The translations under genes were made by a program, and so were the position numbers. Below the pieces are notes generated by a model. The model was not told the origin of the DNA, searched no databases, and was given only the letters and a program-made list of their open reading frames with translations. Shown here one piece after another: positions 41,343 through 49,715 of a DNA stretch of 64,000 nucleotides (positions within the stretch are counted from its first letter, which is position 1; each line of letters begins with the position of its first letter). Source of the DNA: Planctomycetia bacterium (GTDB taxonomy: Bacteria > Planctomycetota > Brocadiia > Brocadiales > Brocadiaceae). The DNA lies in NCBI GenBank assembly GCA_015075005.1, contig JABTVC010000002.1, positions 912,259-976,258 on the forward strand. The letters are read 5' to 3'.

Positions 41343-42035
41343 TTAGGCTCCCAGCAAAATGATTGTGGGAACCACGACGAACCCACCGGCCTCTGCGCAA
41401 TGCCTGGCCAACTGGAGACTGCAGCAGCAGGAGAGAGGGTGGTCGATGCCATGCCAAGTCCAGGCACATGCCGACGCGCTGCTGCCATAACTGCCGCCTT
41501 CACTGCCTCTTGGGGAGACTCCTGGCGTAGTTTGTGCTACTTGTTTTGCGGCTGTCCCGGCCAAACGAACAAAGCGTCGCGCCATTTCAAACTCTTGATC
41601 CTCCTCATTCATTCCCTCGAATTCCACTTCGAGCGCCTTGCTGACCGCTGAACCAAGCGCAGTACCCACTGCGTGCCACCACCCTGGTATGGGAATAAAT
41701 GACCCGAGAGCGCCTCCGACAAACGGGAGTGCTTTTTTTGCTAAGCCTTTGAGTACGCCACCCAGGGGGCGTGCAACTTTTCCAACAACCGATCCGACTT
41801 TTTTCAGTCCTCTCCATGCCCCTTTGAACAACTTGCCAAGAAATTGATCAAGCTCTGCCTCGCTGCTGATCTCAAGGAGTTCTGCAGCTAATTCCATCTC
41901 CTCGGCCTCGGTGAAAGGGCTCTCCATATCAGCTTCGCCAAACATTTCCTGGTCACCCTCAAAGGCGTACTCAAACTGATCGGCCTCGAGGCCAACGATT
42001 TCGGATTCTTGTTGTGTATTATCGATATTATGCAT
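41343..42035 (-). CDS. Acidic/glycine-zipper protein 1 (C-terminus probably frameshifted)
   Basis: 230 residues as read. The N-terminus is acidic and aromatic (MHNIDNTQQESEIVGLEADQ, FEYAFEGDQEMFGEADMESP). A helix LAAELLEISSEAELDQFLGK comes next, then an amphipathic Gly/Ala/Val-rich zipper (about 75-130: VGKVARPLGGVLKGLAKKAL, PFVGGALGSFIPIPGW), then EGMNEEDQEFEMARRFVRLA. It is a paralogue of the product of 42250-42886. After AQTTPGVSP the frame departs from the family: an adjacent frame reads QEAVKAAVMAAARRHVPGLG, and a third has GRWVRRG, matching the paralogue's end, so one or more single-base indels (first near 41515, in a C run) are likely. The zipper could insert in membranes. Confidence 0.7.
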   Translation of the reverse strand: MHNIDNTQQESEIVGLEADQFEYAFEGDQEMFGEADMESPFTEAEEMELAAELLEISSEAELDQFLGKLFKGAWRGLKKVGSVVGKVARPLGGVLKGLAKKALPFVGGALGSFIPIPGWWHAVGTALGSAVSKALEVEFEGMNEEDQEFEMARRFVRLAGTAAKQVAQTTPGVSPRGSEGGSYGSSASACAWTWHGIDHPLSCCCSLQLARHCAEAGGFVVVPTIILLGA

Positions 42036-42249
42036 GATCTCCTCCTCATGTTTGATTTTTGTGAATCTTGTACCAGATTATGTGCGCATTTCACAGGAAT
42101 GATATTTCAATCCTCATGAAATATATTGATCGTTTGTGTCATCACCTTGTGTTCGACTGAGCACGCAACATTCCAGCAATTCACCTCATAAAAGTGTCTG
42201 TTGTTGTATGCCAGATTTGATGACTCCATAGTTGTTCTTCTGTCTCGGC

Positions 42250-42886
42250 CTAGACTCCAAAGAGGATGATCTTTCGCCCACGTCGGATCCAACGGCCACT
42301 TTGCCTGCTGCCGCTAGGGGCGGACATGCTGCTCGTTGTTCCTTGAGAAAGGAGTCCTGGCGCAAGTTGTCGCGCTGCCTGGACGGCCGCTGCATTTGCG
42401 GTGGCCTGCGGGGAGGCAGTTGAAGGAGCCAATGCGGCTTGCTTAGCTGCCGTTCCTGCAAAACGCACAAGCTGTTTGGCGACTTCAAACTCCTGGTCTT
42501 CTGCGCTCAGGCCTTCCAGCTCTAAGCCAAACAACTTTCCTGCGCCTGCCGCCAACTTCCCGCCAATGAGCCCCGACTCCTGGTGCAATGAGATTTCCGA
42601 GGGCTGATCCGGCGATAGGGAGTGCCTTCTTTACGGCGCCTTTCAGGACGCCACCGAGTGCCTTACCTACCGGAGACCTTACGAATTTGCCAACAGCACT
42701 TCCGGCCTTCTTAATGATATCTCCCAGGAACTGGTCTAGTTCATCTTCATCGGTGATCTCAAGAAGCTGGGAGGCAAGCTCCATCTCTTCGACTTCATTA
42801 AAGGGGCTTTCGTATGCACCTATGTTTCCTTCAAATTCGTATTCAAACTCTCCACCCTCTAATTGTGTATGATCTATGTCGTGCAT
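42250..42886 (-). pseudogene. Acidic/glycine-zipper protein 2, single frameshift
   Basis: The first frame (42485-42886) starts MHDIDHTQLEGGEFEYEFEG and reads SPFNEVEEMELASQLLEITD, DEDELDQFLGDIIKKAGSAV, then the zipper GKFVRSPVGKALGGVLKGAV, ALPIAGSALGNLIAPGVGA. It then shifts near 42560; the neighbouring frame continues IGGKLAAGAGKLFGLELEGL, SAEDQEFEVAKQLVRFAGTA and ends GRWIRRGRKIILFGV at 42250. Removing one base would restore about 210 residues. The N- and C-termini parallel those of protein 1 (MHNID/MHDID; GRW.RRG). It is the first gene of the minus-strand cluster. True pseudogene or sequencing error cannot be told. Confidence 0.7.
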
Positions 42887-43403
42887 GTTCTTCTCCTTCC
42901 TTTTAAAAAAGATTATGATTTAATCCATATCAGTAAAAAACAGCCATGCTTGTTTTACGAAAAGGCCTTTTTCTTAGTGGCACTATAAAGCAACCGATAT
43001 GCCAGCGATAGAAAACGCTAAAACAAACATGCCCAGAACAAGTCTTTTAGCCTCGCAAACAGGCAAATATAAAGATTTATTCTTCGCAATTTATGATATA
43101 TTATTCATGGCGTTTACTATCAAAATAACGAAGACCGTTTCGTTTTTATATTAAAGAATGGAAATATTGCCGAAGCATGCTTCGGATGTTTCTGGAGATT
43201 CGAATTGTCGTTACCGACATTGTATGGATAGAATTTTTTGACAGCTATGTTCCCTAAAATATCAGGGAATTCTTTCGATATTTTGTCTATCTAAAATTTT
43301 AAGTATAAGACTTGCATATGTGAGATTTTCTGTTAAACAACTTTTTTCATAGTCAGTGTAATCAAGTTCAAGAATTTACAGCTAAAATCGTTTTAATGCG
43401 GGC
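42887..43403. other. Gene-free upstream region of the minus-strand cluster
   Basis: 517 AT-rich bases between the divergent starts of the glycine-zipper gene and the partial glgC copy. No coding frame, terminator or sigma-54 -24/-12 match was convincing on either strand by eye. The promoter of the cluster should be here. Confidence 0.4.
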
Positions 43404-44120
43404 TTGAAAATGGATAGTGTAATTTCAGTAATCCTGGGAGGAGGGCGCGGGACAAGGCTCTACCCCTTAACAAAAGAAAGGTCAAAACCTGCAGTACCGC
43501 TCGCCGGAAAATACAGACTTATTGACATTCCCATCAGTAATTGCCTGAATTCATATCTTAATAAGATATACGTACTCACGCAATTCAACTCGGCATCCCT
43601 TCACAGGCATATAACCAGGGCGTATAAATTCGATAATTTCTCCAGGGGTTTTATTGAAATCCTGGCCGCAACACAAACCATGGAAAGTATGGACTGGTAT
43701 CAGGGTACGGCGGATGCTGTTCGGCAAAACCTTCGGTTTTTTAATCAACCTAATATTGATTTTGTGCTGATACTCTCCGGTGATCAACTCTACAGGATGG
43801 ACTATCAACAGCTCGTCAAAGAACATATGAGAACCGGGGCATTGGCAAAGAAATCATCCCGGAAATAATAAAAGGAGACGCGTATTCGCATACTTCTTTG
43901 ATGGTTATTGGGAGGATATTGGTACGATCAAATCATTCTATGAGGCAAATCTGAACCTGGCATCGCTCAGCCCTCATTTTAATTTGTATAGCGAAAAAGA
44001 CCCGATTTACACCAATCCACTTTTCTTGCCAGGGTCAATCATCAACGATTGCAAGATTACGCAATCCATTATCTCGGACGGTTGTGTTATCGATAGTGCA
44101 GAAATACATGATTCCGTAAA
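43404..44120 (+). pseudogene. Partial, chimeric and internally deleted second copy of glgC
   Basis: It starts [20 protein letters not shown] and follows glgC codon for codon to MRTGA. It then jumps across about 280 bp (to the codons for GKEIIPEII), continues through FFDGYWEDIGTIKSFYEAN and IISDGCVIDSAEIHDSV and ends at about 44118. An A run after the deletion is one base shorter than in the other copy. From about base 43440 onward it is nearly identical to the glgC at 21993-23281, but the first 35 bp differ at several third positions, so the 5' end comes from a diverged paralogue. No functional product is expected. It does preserve the original base at the glgC frameshift. Confidence 0.85.
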
Positions 44121-44287
44121 TTGATTGCCTGACTCTTCTCTGCTGCCTCGTAATGGATGTTTCTTTCCTCGAACATCGGACTCTCCCGATCTTCCCACTG
44201 CTTCCTCTTCTGCCACCTCTCTCAGTAAAATAATCACACCTGGATAAGGTCTGGTTTAGCCCAACCAGAATTATTTCAAGAATACCC

Positions 44288-44315
44288 TTGACAACCTACA
44301 AGTAATGAATATAAT
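44288..44315 (+). promoter_or_regulatory. Consensus sigma-70 promoter of the porin gene
   Basis: TTGACA (44288-44293), 16-bp spacer, TATAAT (44310-44315). Both hexamers are perfect. The start would be near 44322, immediately before the Fur-like operator. Confidence 0.75.
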
Positions 44316-44328
44316 CTCTCTAGCGTAT

Positions 44329-44343
44329 TGAGAATGAGTCTCA
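44329..44343 (+). promoter_or_regulatory. Putative Fur box (7-1-7) at the porin promoter
   Basis: TGAGAAT-G-AGTCTCA is an inverted repeat in the 7-1-7 Fur layout. A near-identical site, TGAAAAT-G-AGTCTCA, lies at the same distance from an equally strong promoter at 57938-57952. Binding there would block transcription when iron is plentiful. A shaped relative (Zur, Irr, PerR) remains possible. Confidence 0.6.
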
Positions 44344-44370
44344 GTAAAATTCTTTTAAGGTGGCCTGATT

Positions 44371-45837
44371 ATGCGTTATTTGAGTCTGCTTATCGTAGCG
44401 TCTTTGTTTGTATTCGTTTTTATTGCCAATAGCTTTGCACAATCTTCCGAAACGGAGTCTTTGAAAAATAAGGTCGACATGCTCGAGAAAGAATTGCAAG
44501 AGATAAAGGGTATGCTTAAGCAACAGATTGAAAAGGACGTCCAAAAAGAAAAGGAAATAGCATCGTTAAGGGAAGAGGTACAAAAGAAGGAGGTTAGGGT
44601 TGCTGCTGAGGAAATACCTGCGCAGCCTGCAACCATGAATGAGGCAGGGGGTAAAGAAAGTACGAAAGAGGTGCCTTATTTGGCCAAGCCAGGGACTGAA
44701 TTAGCCGAAAAAAACCTTGCTCCGCAGTTTGGGGGTATCTATACAAAACCATTTCTGAGGAGATTTGGAAGAAGCACGTATCTGGGCGGTTATATGGACT
44801 TCCAATTTAGGGCAACAGAGGACGAAAATGGTAATCAGGGCTTTGATCAGACAAGGTTCATCCCTTTCATTTACTCAGATATCTCAGACCGTGTAAAACT
44901 TGCATCAGAAATAGAATTTGAACATGGGGGTACGGGAGGCGGGAGAGACGGAGAGGTGATCCTGGAATTTGCTACGATAGATTTCCTGGTAACTGATTGG
45001 ATCAATTGGCGTGGTGGGTTTATTCTTACACCTCTGGGAAAGTTTAATTTAATGCATGATTCTCCCTTGCAAGACCTGACTGACCGCCCGTTGGTCAACC
45101 AGTTAATTATCCCGACGACCCTTACTGATGCAGGCATGGGCTTCTTTGGTAGTTTTTATCCAAGTGAATTAAGCAAACTGGACTATGAAATTTATGTTAC
45201 CAACGGAGTATTTCATGGTTTAGATGCAGACGGAGAAATACACATAGGAGAGACCAACGGATTGAGAAGTTCTAAGAGTGGATATGAGTTTGATAACTAC
45301 AATAAAAGTCCCGGTGTTGTAGGCCGTGTCCAATTTAGCCCATTTATTGGTTTAGAGTTCGGTGGCTCTGCTTATACATGTCGCTACGATGAAAATAATG
45401 AGAATCAGATGACCATTCCGGCATTTGATTTTTTATATCAAAGAGGACCCTTTGAATTAGTGGGCGAAGGTGCCTATGCCTTTATCGATACGAATAAATT
45501 TGCAGAGGATGCCGGTATAACCGATGATATGTGGGGATATTACCTGGAGGCCCGGTACCATTTTATGCCCTCCCTGCTAAAAAGCTGGAGCCCTCAAATT
45601 TTTACCGATAATTCAACCTTTACTGGTGTTCTGCGATGGGATCAGGTGCAAACGGCAGGCAGGGATGACAATTTTGAAAGTGTTCATTGGCTAAGAAACC
45701 GGCTCACGCCAGGTCTGAACTATCGTTACACCGAAGACACGGTCTTCAAACTGGACTACCAAATAAATATGGAAGAAAAAGACATGTCCAGTTTGGCCAA
45801 CAACGCCTTTTTGTTTTCTGTTGCGACCTATTTTTAA
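44371..45837 (+). CDS. Outer-membrane porin with N-terminal coiled coil
   Basis: 488 residues. The signal peptide (MRYLSLLIVASLFVFVFIAN, cut near SFA-Q) is followed by a coiled coil (about 28-75, SLKNKVDMLEKELQEIKGML), a short linker, and from about residue 125 a beta-barrel with alternating strands (STYLGGYMDFQFRATEDENG, FDQTRFIPFIYSDISDRVKL) to a C-terminal aromatic end FLFSVATYF, the signal for outer-membrane insertion. The design resembles phosphate-selective (OprO/P-like) porins and planctomycete outer-membrane proteins. Ribosome site AAGGTGG lies 8 bp before the ATG. A perfect sigma-70 promoter and a Fur-like box suggest induction when iron is scarce, so the substrate may be an iron complex. 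That substrate is inference. Confidence 0.8.
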   Translation: MRYLSLLIVASLFVFVFIANSFAQSSETESLKNKVDMLEKELQEIKGMLKQQIEKDVQKEKEIASLREEVQKKEVRVAAEEIPAQPATMNEAGGKESTKEVPYLAKPGTELAEKNLAPQFGGIYTKPFLRRFGRSTYLGGYMDFQFRATEDENGNQGFDQTRFIPFIYSDISDRVKLASEIEFEHGGTGGGRDGEVILEFATIDFLVTDWINWRGGFILTPLGKFNLMHDSPLQDLTDRPLVNQLIIPTTLTDAGMGFFGSFYPSELSKLDYEIYVTNGVFHGLDADGEIHIGETNGLRSSKSGYEFDNYNKSPGVVGRVQFSPFIGLEFGGSAYTCRYDENNENQMTIPAFDFLYQRGPFELVGEGAYAFIDTNKFAEDAGITDDMWGYYLEARYHFMPSLLKSWSPQIFTDNSTFTGVLRWDQVQTAGRDDNFESVHWLRNRLTPGLNYRYTEDTVFKLDYQINMEEKDMSSLANNAFLFSVATYF

Positions 45838-45908
45838 CATATAGAAATTTCAATCTGGTAGCTTCAAAAGCTGTCGTCAGAGGTAACTTGATTTAAGGAG
45901 TACAAAAA

Positions 45909-47336
45909 TTGAAGAAAAAGATACTCGTGCTTGGAGGTGGGCCTTGTGGTCTGTCAGCTGCCTGGGAATTATCCAGGTACGGACACGATGTTGCCGTCAT
46001 TGAAAAAGAATCCCGTGTAGGTGGATTATGTATTACGAATGAATATAAGGGTTATCGATTCGACCTCGGAGGGCACCGGTTTATCTCAAAAAATAAGGAA
46101 CTTGTTGAGAATGTCTGCGAAATGATGGGTGATGAACTATTAACCGCTGATAGAAAGAGTGTTATTTTGCTAAAAGGAAAAACCTTTGATTATCCCCTAT
46201 CCGCTAAAGATATATTTCTGAAGATGGACATCTGGACAAATCTGGGGGCATTTACATCGTATTTAATAGCGACTGTCTCCAAGGTTGTTTTACAGAAAAA
46301 AGACATTTCTTTTGAGGATTGGATTGTCAACCGTTTCGGACGAACACTCTACAATTTATTCTTTGGCCCTTATACCGAAAAATTATGGGGTATCTCTCCG
46401 AAGCTCATCTCGACCGATTGGGCATCCCAGCGGATTTCTTTATTGAATCTTAAAGATGTCCTTTTCAGACTCTTTAAACTAAAGAAAGTCACTCCGCGAA
46501 CCTATGCCAAGGGTTATTTCTACCCCAAAAAAGGTATAGGCCAGATGTTTGATATCATGAGTGAGGAAATCTCCGGAATGGGCGGAAAAATAGTCTTGAA
46601 TGCAGCTGTTTCACGCATACAGGTGAACAATAATAACGTTAAAAGTGTATGCTATACCCAGCATGGTGTCACAAGAACGATTGATTGCGATGCGGTCATT
46701 TCCACGATTCCCCTGACTGATCTCGTGAAGGCTTTTCCGGGACATCTTACGCAGGATGTTATACAACATACGGCCTTGTTAAAATTCCGGTCGGTGAGAT
46801 TCTTAAATATCCTGGTCGATCTCCCGGATATAAGTGATAATACGTGGATGTATGTATCCGAGGGGAAATACATCACGACGCGCATTCAGGAACCCAAGCG
46901 CCGAAGCCCTTTCAGTGCACCAGAAGGAAAGACATCCGTTATGCTGGAAATCCCTTGTAACGAAAATGACGAAATCTGGAACTGCCCGAAAGAAAGCTTG
47001 TTGAATCGTTGTCTTGCAGATTTAAAAGAACTGGGGATTGACATTCAGGAAAAGGTCATAGATTGTTTTACGACAAGCGTGACCCATGGCTATCCCGTCT
47101 ATAGTCTTGATTATGCAATGCACAGGCAGAAACTCTTTGATTTTCTGGATCGGTACGAAAACCTGATTACGTGCGGCAGGCAGGGTACATTCCTGTACAT
47201 CTTTATGGACACGGCCATGGAGATGGGAATAACAGCCGCGCAGAATCTCATGCTGGATAATGTATGTAAAAAGGTGGATGTGCAATTGATGCGTTCCGAA
47301 AAGGAATTGATTGAAGCAACTTCGGTAACGGCGTAA
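45909..47336 (+). CDS. NAD(P)/FAD-dependent oxidoreductase (amine-oxidase/UDP-galactopyranose-mutase-like)
   Basis: 475 residues with a TTG start supported by AAGGAG at 45895-45900. The FAD-binding Rossmann motif ILVLGGGPCGLSAAWELSRY sits at the N-terminus, followed by VIEKESRVGGLC and FDLGGHRFIS, the second nucleotide-contact motif of the protoporphyrinogen-oxidase/amine-oxidase superfamily. FFGPYTEKLWGISPKLISTD is a block shared with FAD enzymes that act on sugars or isoprenoids. The C-terminus has GRQGTFLYIFMDTAMEMGI, the flavin-closing motif. The glycosyltransferase gene follows by 17 bp, suggesting a joint role in cell-envelope glycan or lipid-sugar synthesis; the substrate is unknown. 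Confidence 0.85.
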   Translation: MKKKILVLGGGPCGLSAAWELSRYGHDVAVIEKESRVGGLCITNEYKGYRFDLGGHRFISKNKELVENVCEMMGDELLTADRKSVILLKGKTFDYPLSAKDIFLKMDIWTNLGAFTSYLIATVSKVVLQKKDISFEDWIVNRFGRTLYNLFFGPYTEKLWGISPKLISTDWASQRISLLNLKDVLFRLFKLKKVTPRTYAKGYFYPKKGIGQMFDIMSEEISGMGGKIVLNAAVSRIQVNNNNVKSVCYTQHGVTRTIDCDAVISTIPLTDLVKAFPGHLTQDVIQHTALLKFRSVRFLNILVDLPDISDNTWMYVSEGKYITTRIQEPKRRSPFSAPEGKTSVMLEIPCNENDEIWNCPKESLLNRCLADLKELGIDIQEKVIDCFTTSVTHGYPVYSLDYAMHRQKLFDFLDRYENLITCGRQGTFLYIFMDTAMEMGITAAQNLMLDNVCKKVDVQLMRSEKELIEATSVTA

Positions 47337-47353
47337 TTATCTTCTTAAATCGT

Positions 47354-48910
47354 ATGCAACCAACACTCAATTATAAATTAACAAATATATCGTGTCAGGC
47401 AAAAATGGTCTCTTTCCAGGGGTACATAATTCCGATAATTGCGGTGTTTGTTTGTCTGTTTACCAGATTCTTATATTTTGGTAAATATATCGACGAGTGG
47501 GATAGCGTGAATTTCGCCTTTGGTTTATCAAAAGGTTATGACATCCTGCATGATCAGCCACACTTCCCGGGCTATCCGGTTTACATGTTTGTAAGCTGGA
47601 TTTGGTATAAAATTCTTGGGTCGGATATACAATCGCTGGTCTTTTCAGGTGTCTTGTTTAGCAGTCTTGCGGTATTTCCGCTGTATGAACTCTCACGGCG
47701 TATGTTTTCACAAGAAGTGGCTATCCTTACTGCTGTATTATACATTGTCAATCCGCAGGTTTGGCTGCAGGCGGAAAAACCACTCTCGGATGCATTTGGT
47801 TTATTTTTTGTTATTACGGCTATCCTGTTTTTTTACATGGCATTAGAGCATACCCATGAAGATACTCAATCTCCGGCTTCACTGAAATACCTTGGATGGG
47901 GGGGCGTACTCTTAGGGCTGGGGCTGGGTGTCCGGGTTACCTATCTCGCTTTACTACCCATAATGGCATATACGGCATATCAATTGAGCCAAAAGGTATG
48001 CGGCAGAAAGGTCGTACTGTGGGGTTTGTCTGGTCTGGCTCTTGGCGTAACTGCATGGCTGGGCTACCTCATTATCCGTTTTACGCCGTATAGGTTTTAC
48101 AAGAAATTCCTGAGCCACTCCGATTACCATTTTTACCGGGAAGGAAATTCCATCATCACCACCGATGATTATGGAGAACGCTTTTACGACATTTTTCATA
48201 ATCTCAGCGCCCACAGTTTGGGTACGTGGTGGACAGATACGCCCTTACTCAGGGCCGTTCCTACGATTATTCTTGTGGTGTCCCTGGCATATTATTTCCT
48301 GCACGAAAAATGGAATCTCAGGAATAAGTTCCTCATGGCCTTTTTTATCCCATACTTTTTATGGATTGCCCTTATACAGGACGCCATTCGACAGATCATG
48401 GTACTTGTGCCGTTTCTGGTTATTATCGTGAGTGCAGGTTTATGGTATATATTTACAAGTCACTTAAAAAGTAAGAGATATGGCACCGTTTCATTCCTTG
48501 CAATAGTGCTTGCCTTTGTTGTTTCTCAATTGATTGATTCTGTAAGGATCGTTTCAGTGAACAGGAATGAAGAGCCACCCTCTGTCGCGACGATAAACTA
48601 TATAACAAAAAATTATGATAAGCATGATACGAAATTTTACTGTTTAAACGACTGGCGTTTGTTCCAATATTATGCCCCTGAGTGGTGCAACAAGAAGAAC
48701 AGTCATGTGTACTTTGTATCACGGATGAGCGGGGTACTTAAGGACCTGGAACGCTTAAAGAAGAAACCCGGGCATATACTTATCTCGTCTAAGCTCTTTG
48801 AGCGGGGTAGGTATAAGGAAAGACTGAAAAAGCTGGCAGAATTTAAAAGGAATCGATACTGTGTGGCCGACTATAATTGGCTGGCTTTGTATAGATTTGA
48901 ATGGAGGTGA
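47354..48910 (+). CDS. GT39-like membrane glycosyltransferase
   Basis: 518 residues with 10-12 predicted membrane helices. The first luminal loop has the YIDEWDSVNFAFGLSKGYDI stretch; the DE pair in this position is the catalytic acidic motif of lipid-phosphate-sugar glycosyltransferases such as PMT and ArnT (GT39/GT83, PF13231). HFPGYPVYMFVSWIWYKILG and NPQVWLQAEKPLSDAFGLFF are also typical. The soluble C-terminal end has DWRLFQYYAPEW. It would transfer a sugar from a polyprenyl-phosphate donor to a surface acceptor. It is in an operon with the upstream FAD enzyme. Confidence 0.8.
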   Translation: MQPTLNYKLTNISCQAKMVSFQGYIIPIIAVFVCLFTRFLYFGKYIDEWDSVNFAFGLSKGYDILHDQPHFPGYPVYMFVSWIWYKILGSDIQSLVFSGVLFSSLAVFPLYELSRRMFSQEVAILTAVLYIVNPQVWLQAEKPLSDAFGLFFVITAILFFYMALEHTHEDTQSPASLKYLGWGGVLLGLGLGVRVTYLALLPIMAYTAYQLSQKVCGRKVVLWGLSGLALGVTAWLGYLIIRFTPYRFYKKFLSHSDYHFYREGNSIITTDDYGERFYDIFHNLSAHSLGTWWTDTPLLRAVPTIILVVSLAYYFLHEKWNLRNKFLMAFFIPYFLWIALIQDAIRQIMVLVPFLVIIVSAGLWYIFTSHLKSKRYGTVSFLAIVLAFVVSQLIDSVRIVSVNRNEEPPSVATINYITKNYDKHDTKFYCLNDWRLFQYYAPEWCNKKNSHVYFVSRMSGVLKDLERLKKKPGHILISSKLFERGRYKERLKKLAEFKRNRYCVADYNWLALYRFEWR

Positions 48911-49075
48911 TTTTATACTACCGAGGTGGATCAGTTACAAATAAGAAGATATAAACAGTAAGCACGCTGCTTCCGACGGACCGCCTATGGTTTACTGCCG
49001 ATGTAAACGGGCAAGCTAATAGCTGCAGAAATACTTATAAATTATTATATACGCGACTTTTTATAGGAGGCCAAA

Positions 49076-49561
49076 ATGGTAAGACATGTATTTTTATCTC
49101 TCTGTATGATCATGACCGTGAGTTATTTATCGGTGCATACGACCCTGGATGCTCAAACACCTACTCCCACTTCAGTGCCTACACCAACGACTAAAGGTCA
49201 TATATATGGTATGGTAACCGACAAAGATGGTGGTCTGGTGAGTGGCGCTGAAGTCATATTAAAAAGTAAAAAATTGCAATTTCAGGATAGTGAAGTAACG
49301 GACACGAATGGTGAGTATGAGTTTTCGGATTTGAATGCCGGTCAGTATATCCTGAAAGTAAAGGAGTCTGGTCATAAAAAAGCAAAAAAAACCATTAAAC
49401 TTAAACAAGGGGAAGATAAGATGGTTGATATTGAGCTAAAAAAGAAAGGTTCCGGTGGCGGCGGCGGTAATGGTGGTGGTTCCGGGGGTGGTAGCGGCTC
49501 TGGCGGTGGTAACGGTGGTGGTTCTGGAAGCGGGAGTGGTTCAGGAAGTGTGAAGAAATAA
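49076..49561 (+). CDS. Secreted carboxypeptidase-regulatory-like protein with Gly/Ser tail
   Basis: 161 residues. There is a signal peptide (about 1-27, MVRHVFLSLCMIMTVSYLSV), a Thr/Pro-rich link (TPTPTSVPTPTTKG), then a single carboxypeptidase-regulatory/CNA-B-type beta-sandwich (about 43-120: IYGMVTDKDGGLVSGAEVIL, TDTNGEYEFSDLNAGQYILK). The last 35 residues are almost only Gly and Ser with a final VKK. RBS AGGAGG lies 7 bp upstream of the ATG. The fold is the same as the N-terminus of the next gene product, and the tail resembles that of the dihaem protein at 51308, so the three may be exported parts of one surface assembly. Function not known. Confidence 0.75.
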   Translation: MVRHVFLSLCMIMTVSYLSVHTTLDAQTPTPTSVPTPTTKGHIYGMVTDKDGGLVSGAEVILKSKKLQFQDSEVTDTNGEYEFSDLNAGQYILKVKESGHKKAKKTIKLKQGEDKMVDIELKKKGSGGGGGNGGGSGGGSGSGGGNGGGSGSGSGSGSVKK

Positions 49562-49592
49562 CACATGGGCGGAAATTATGATTTTATTGGGT

Positions 49593-49622
49593 GGCATGGA
49601 CAAACTTGTTTTGTCCGTGCCT
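49593..49622. repeat. REP-like palindrome, copy 4
   Basis: GGCATGGACAAAC and TTTTGTCCGTGCC surround TTG with one mismatch. It belongs to the palindrome family at 667-690 and 5246-5274. It stands 32 bp after the stop codon of the Gly/Ser-tail protein gene. Confidence 0.65.
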
Positions 49623-49715
49623 GCCTGGTGTTCATAGATTCAAATTTTATAACGCATGTTTTTTGTTTTAATTTTATTGAGACTGAGACTTAATTAAAAA
49701 AGGAGAACGCAATCG

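Noticed and set aside
42887..43403. Sigma-54 promoter for the minus-strand cluster
   Set aside because: TGGCAC occurs near 42980 on the plus strand but without TTGC at the right distance, and on the wrong strand.
48920..49075. Possible structured leader RNA (GGTTTACTGCCGATGTAAACGG hairpin region) before the Gly/Ser-tail protein
   Set aside because: Only one 6-bp hairpin could be drawn; no known riboswitch pattern fits and there is no terminator stem.
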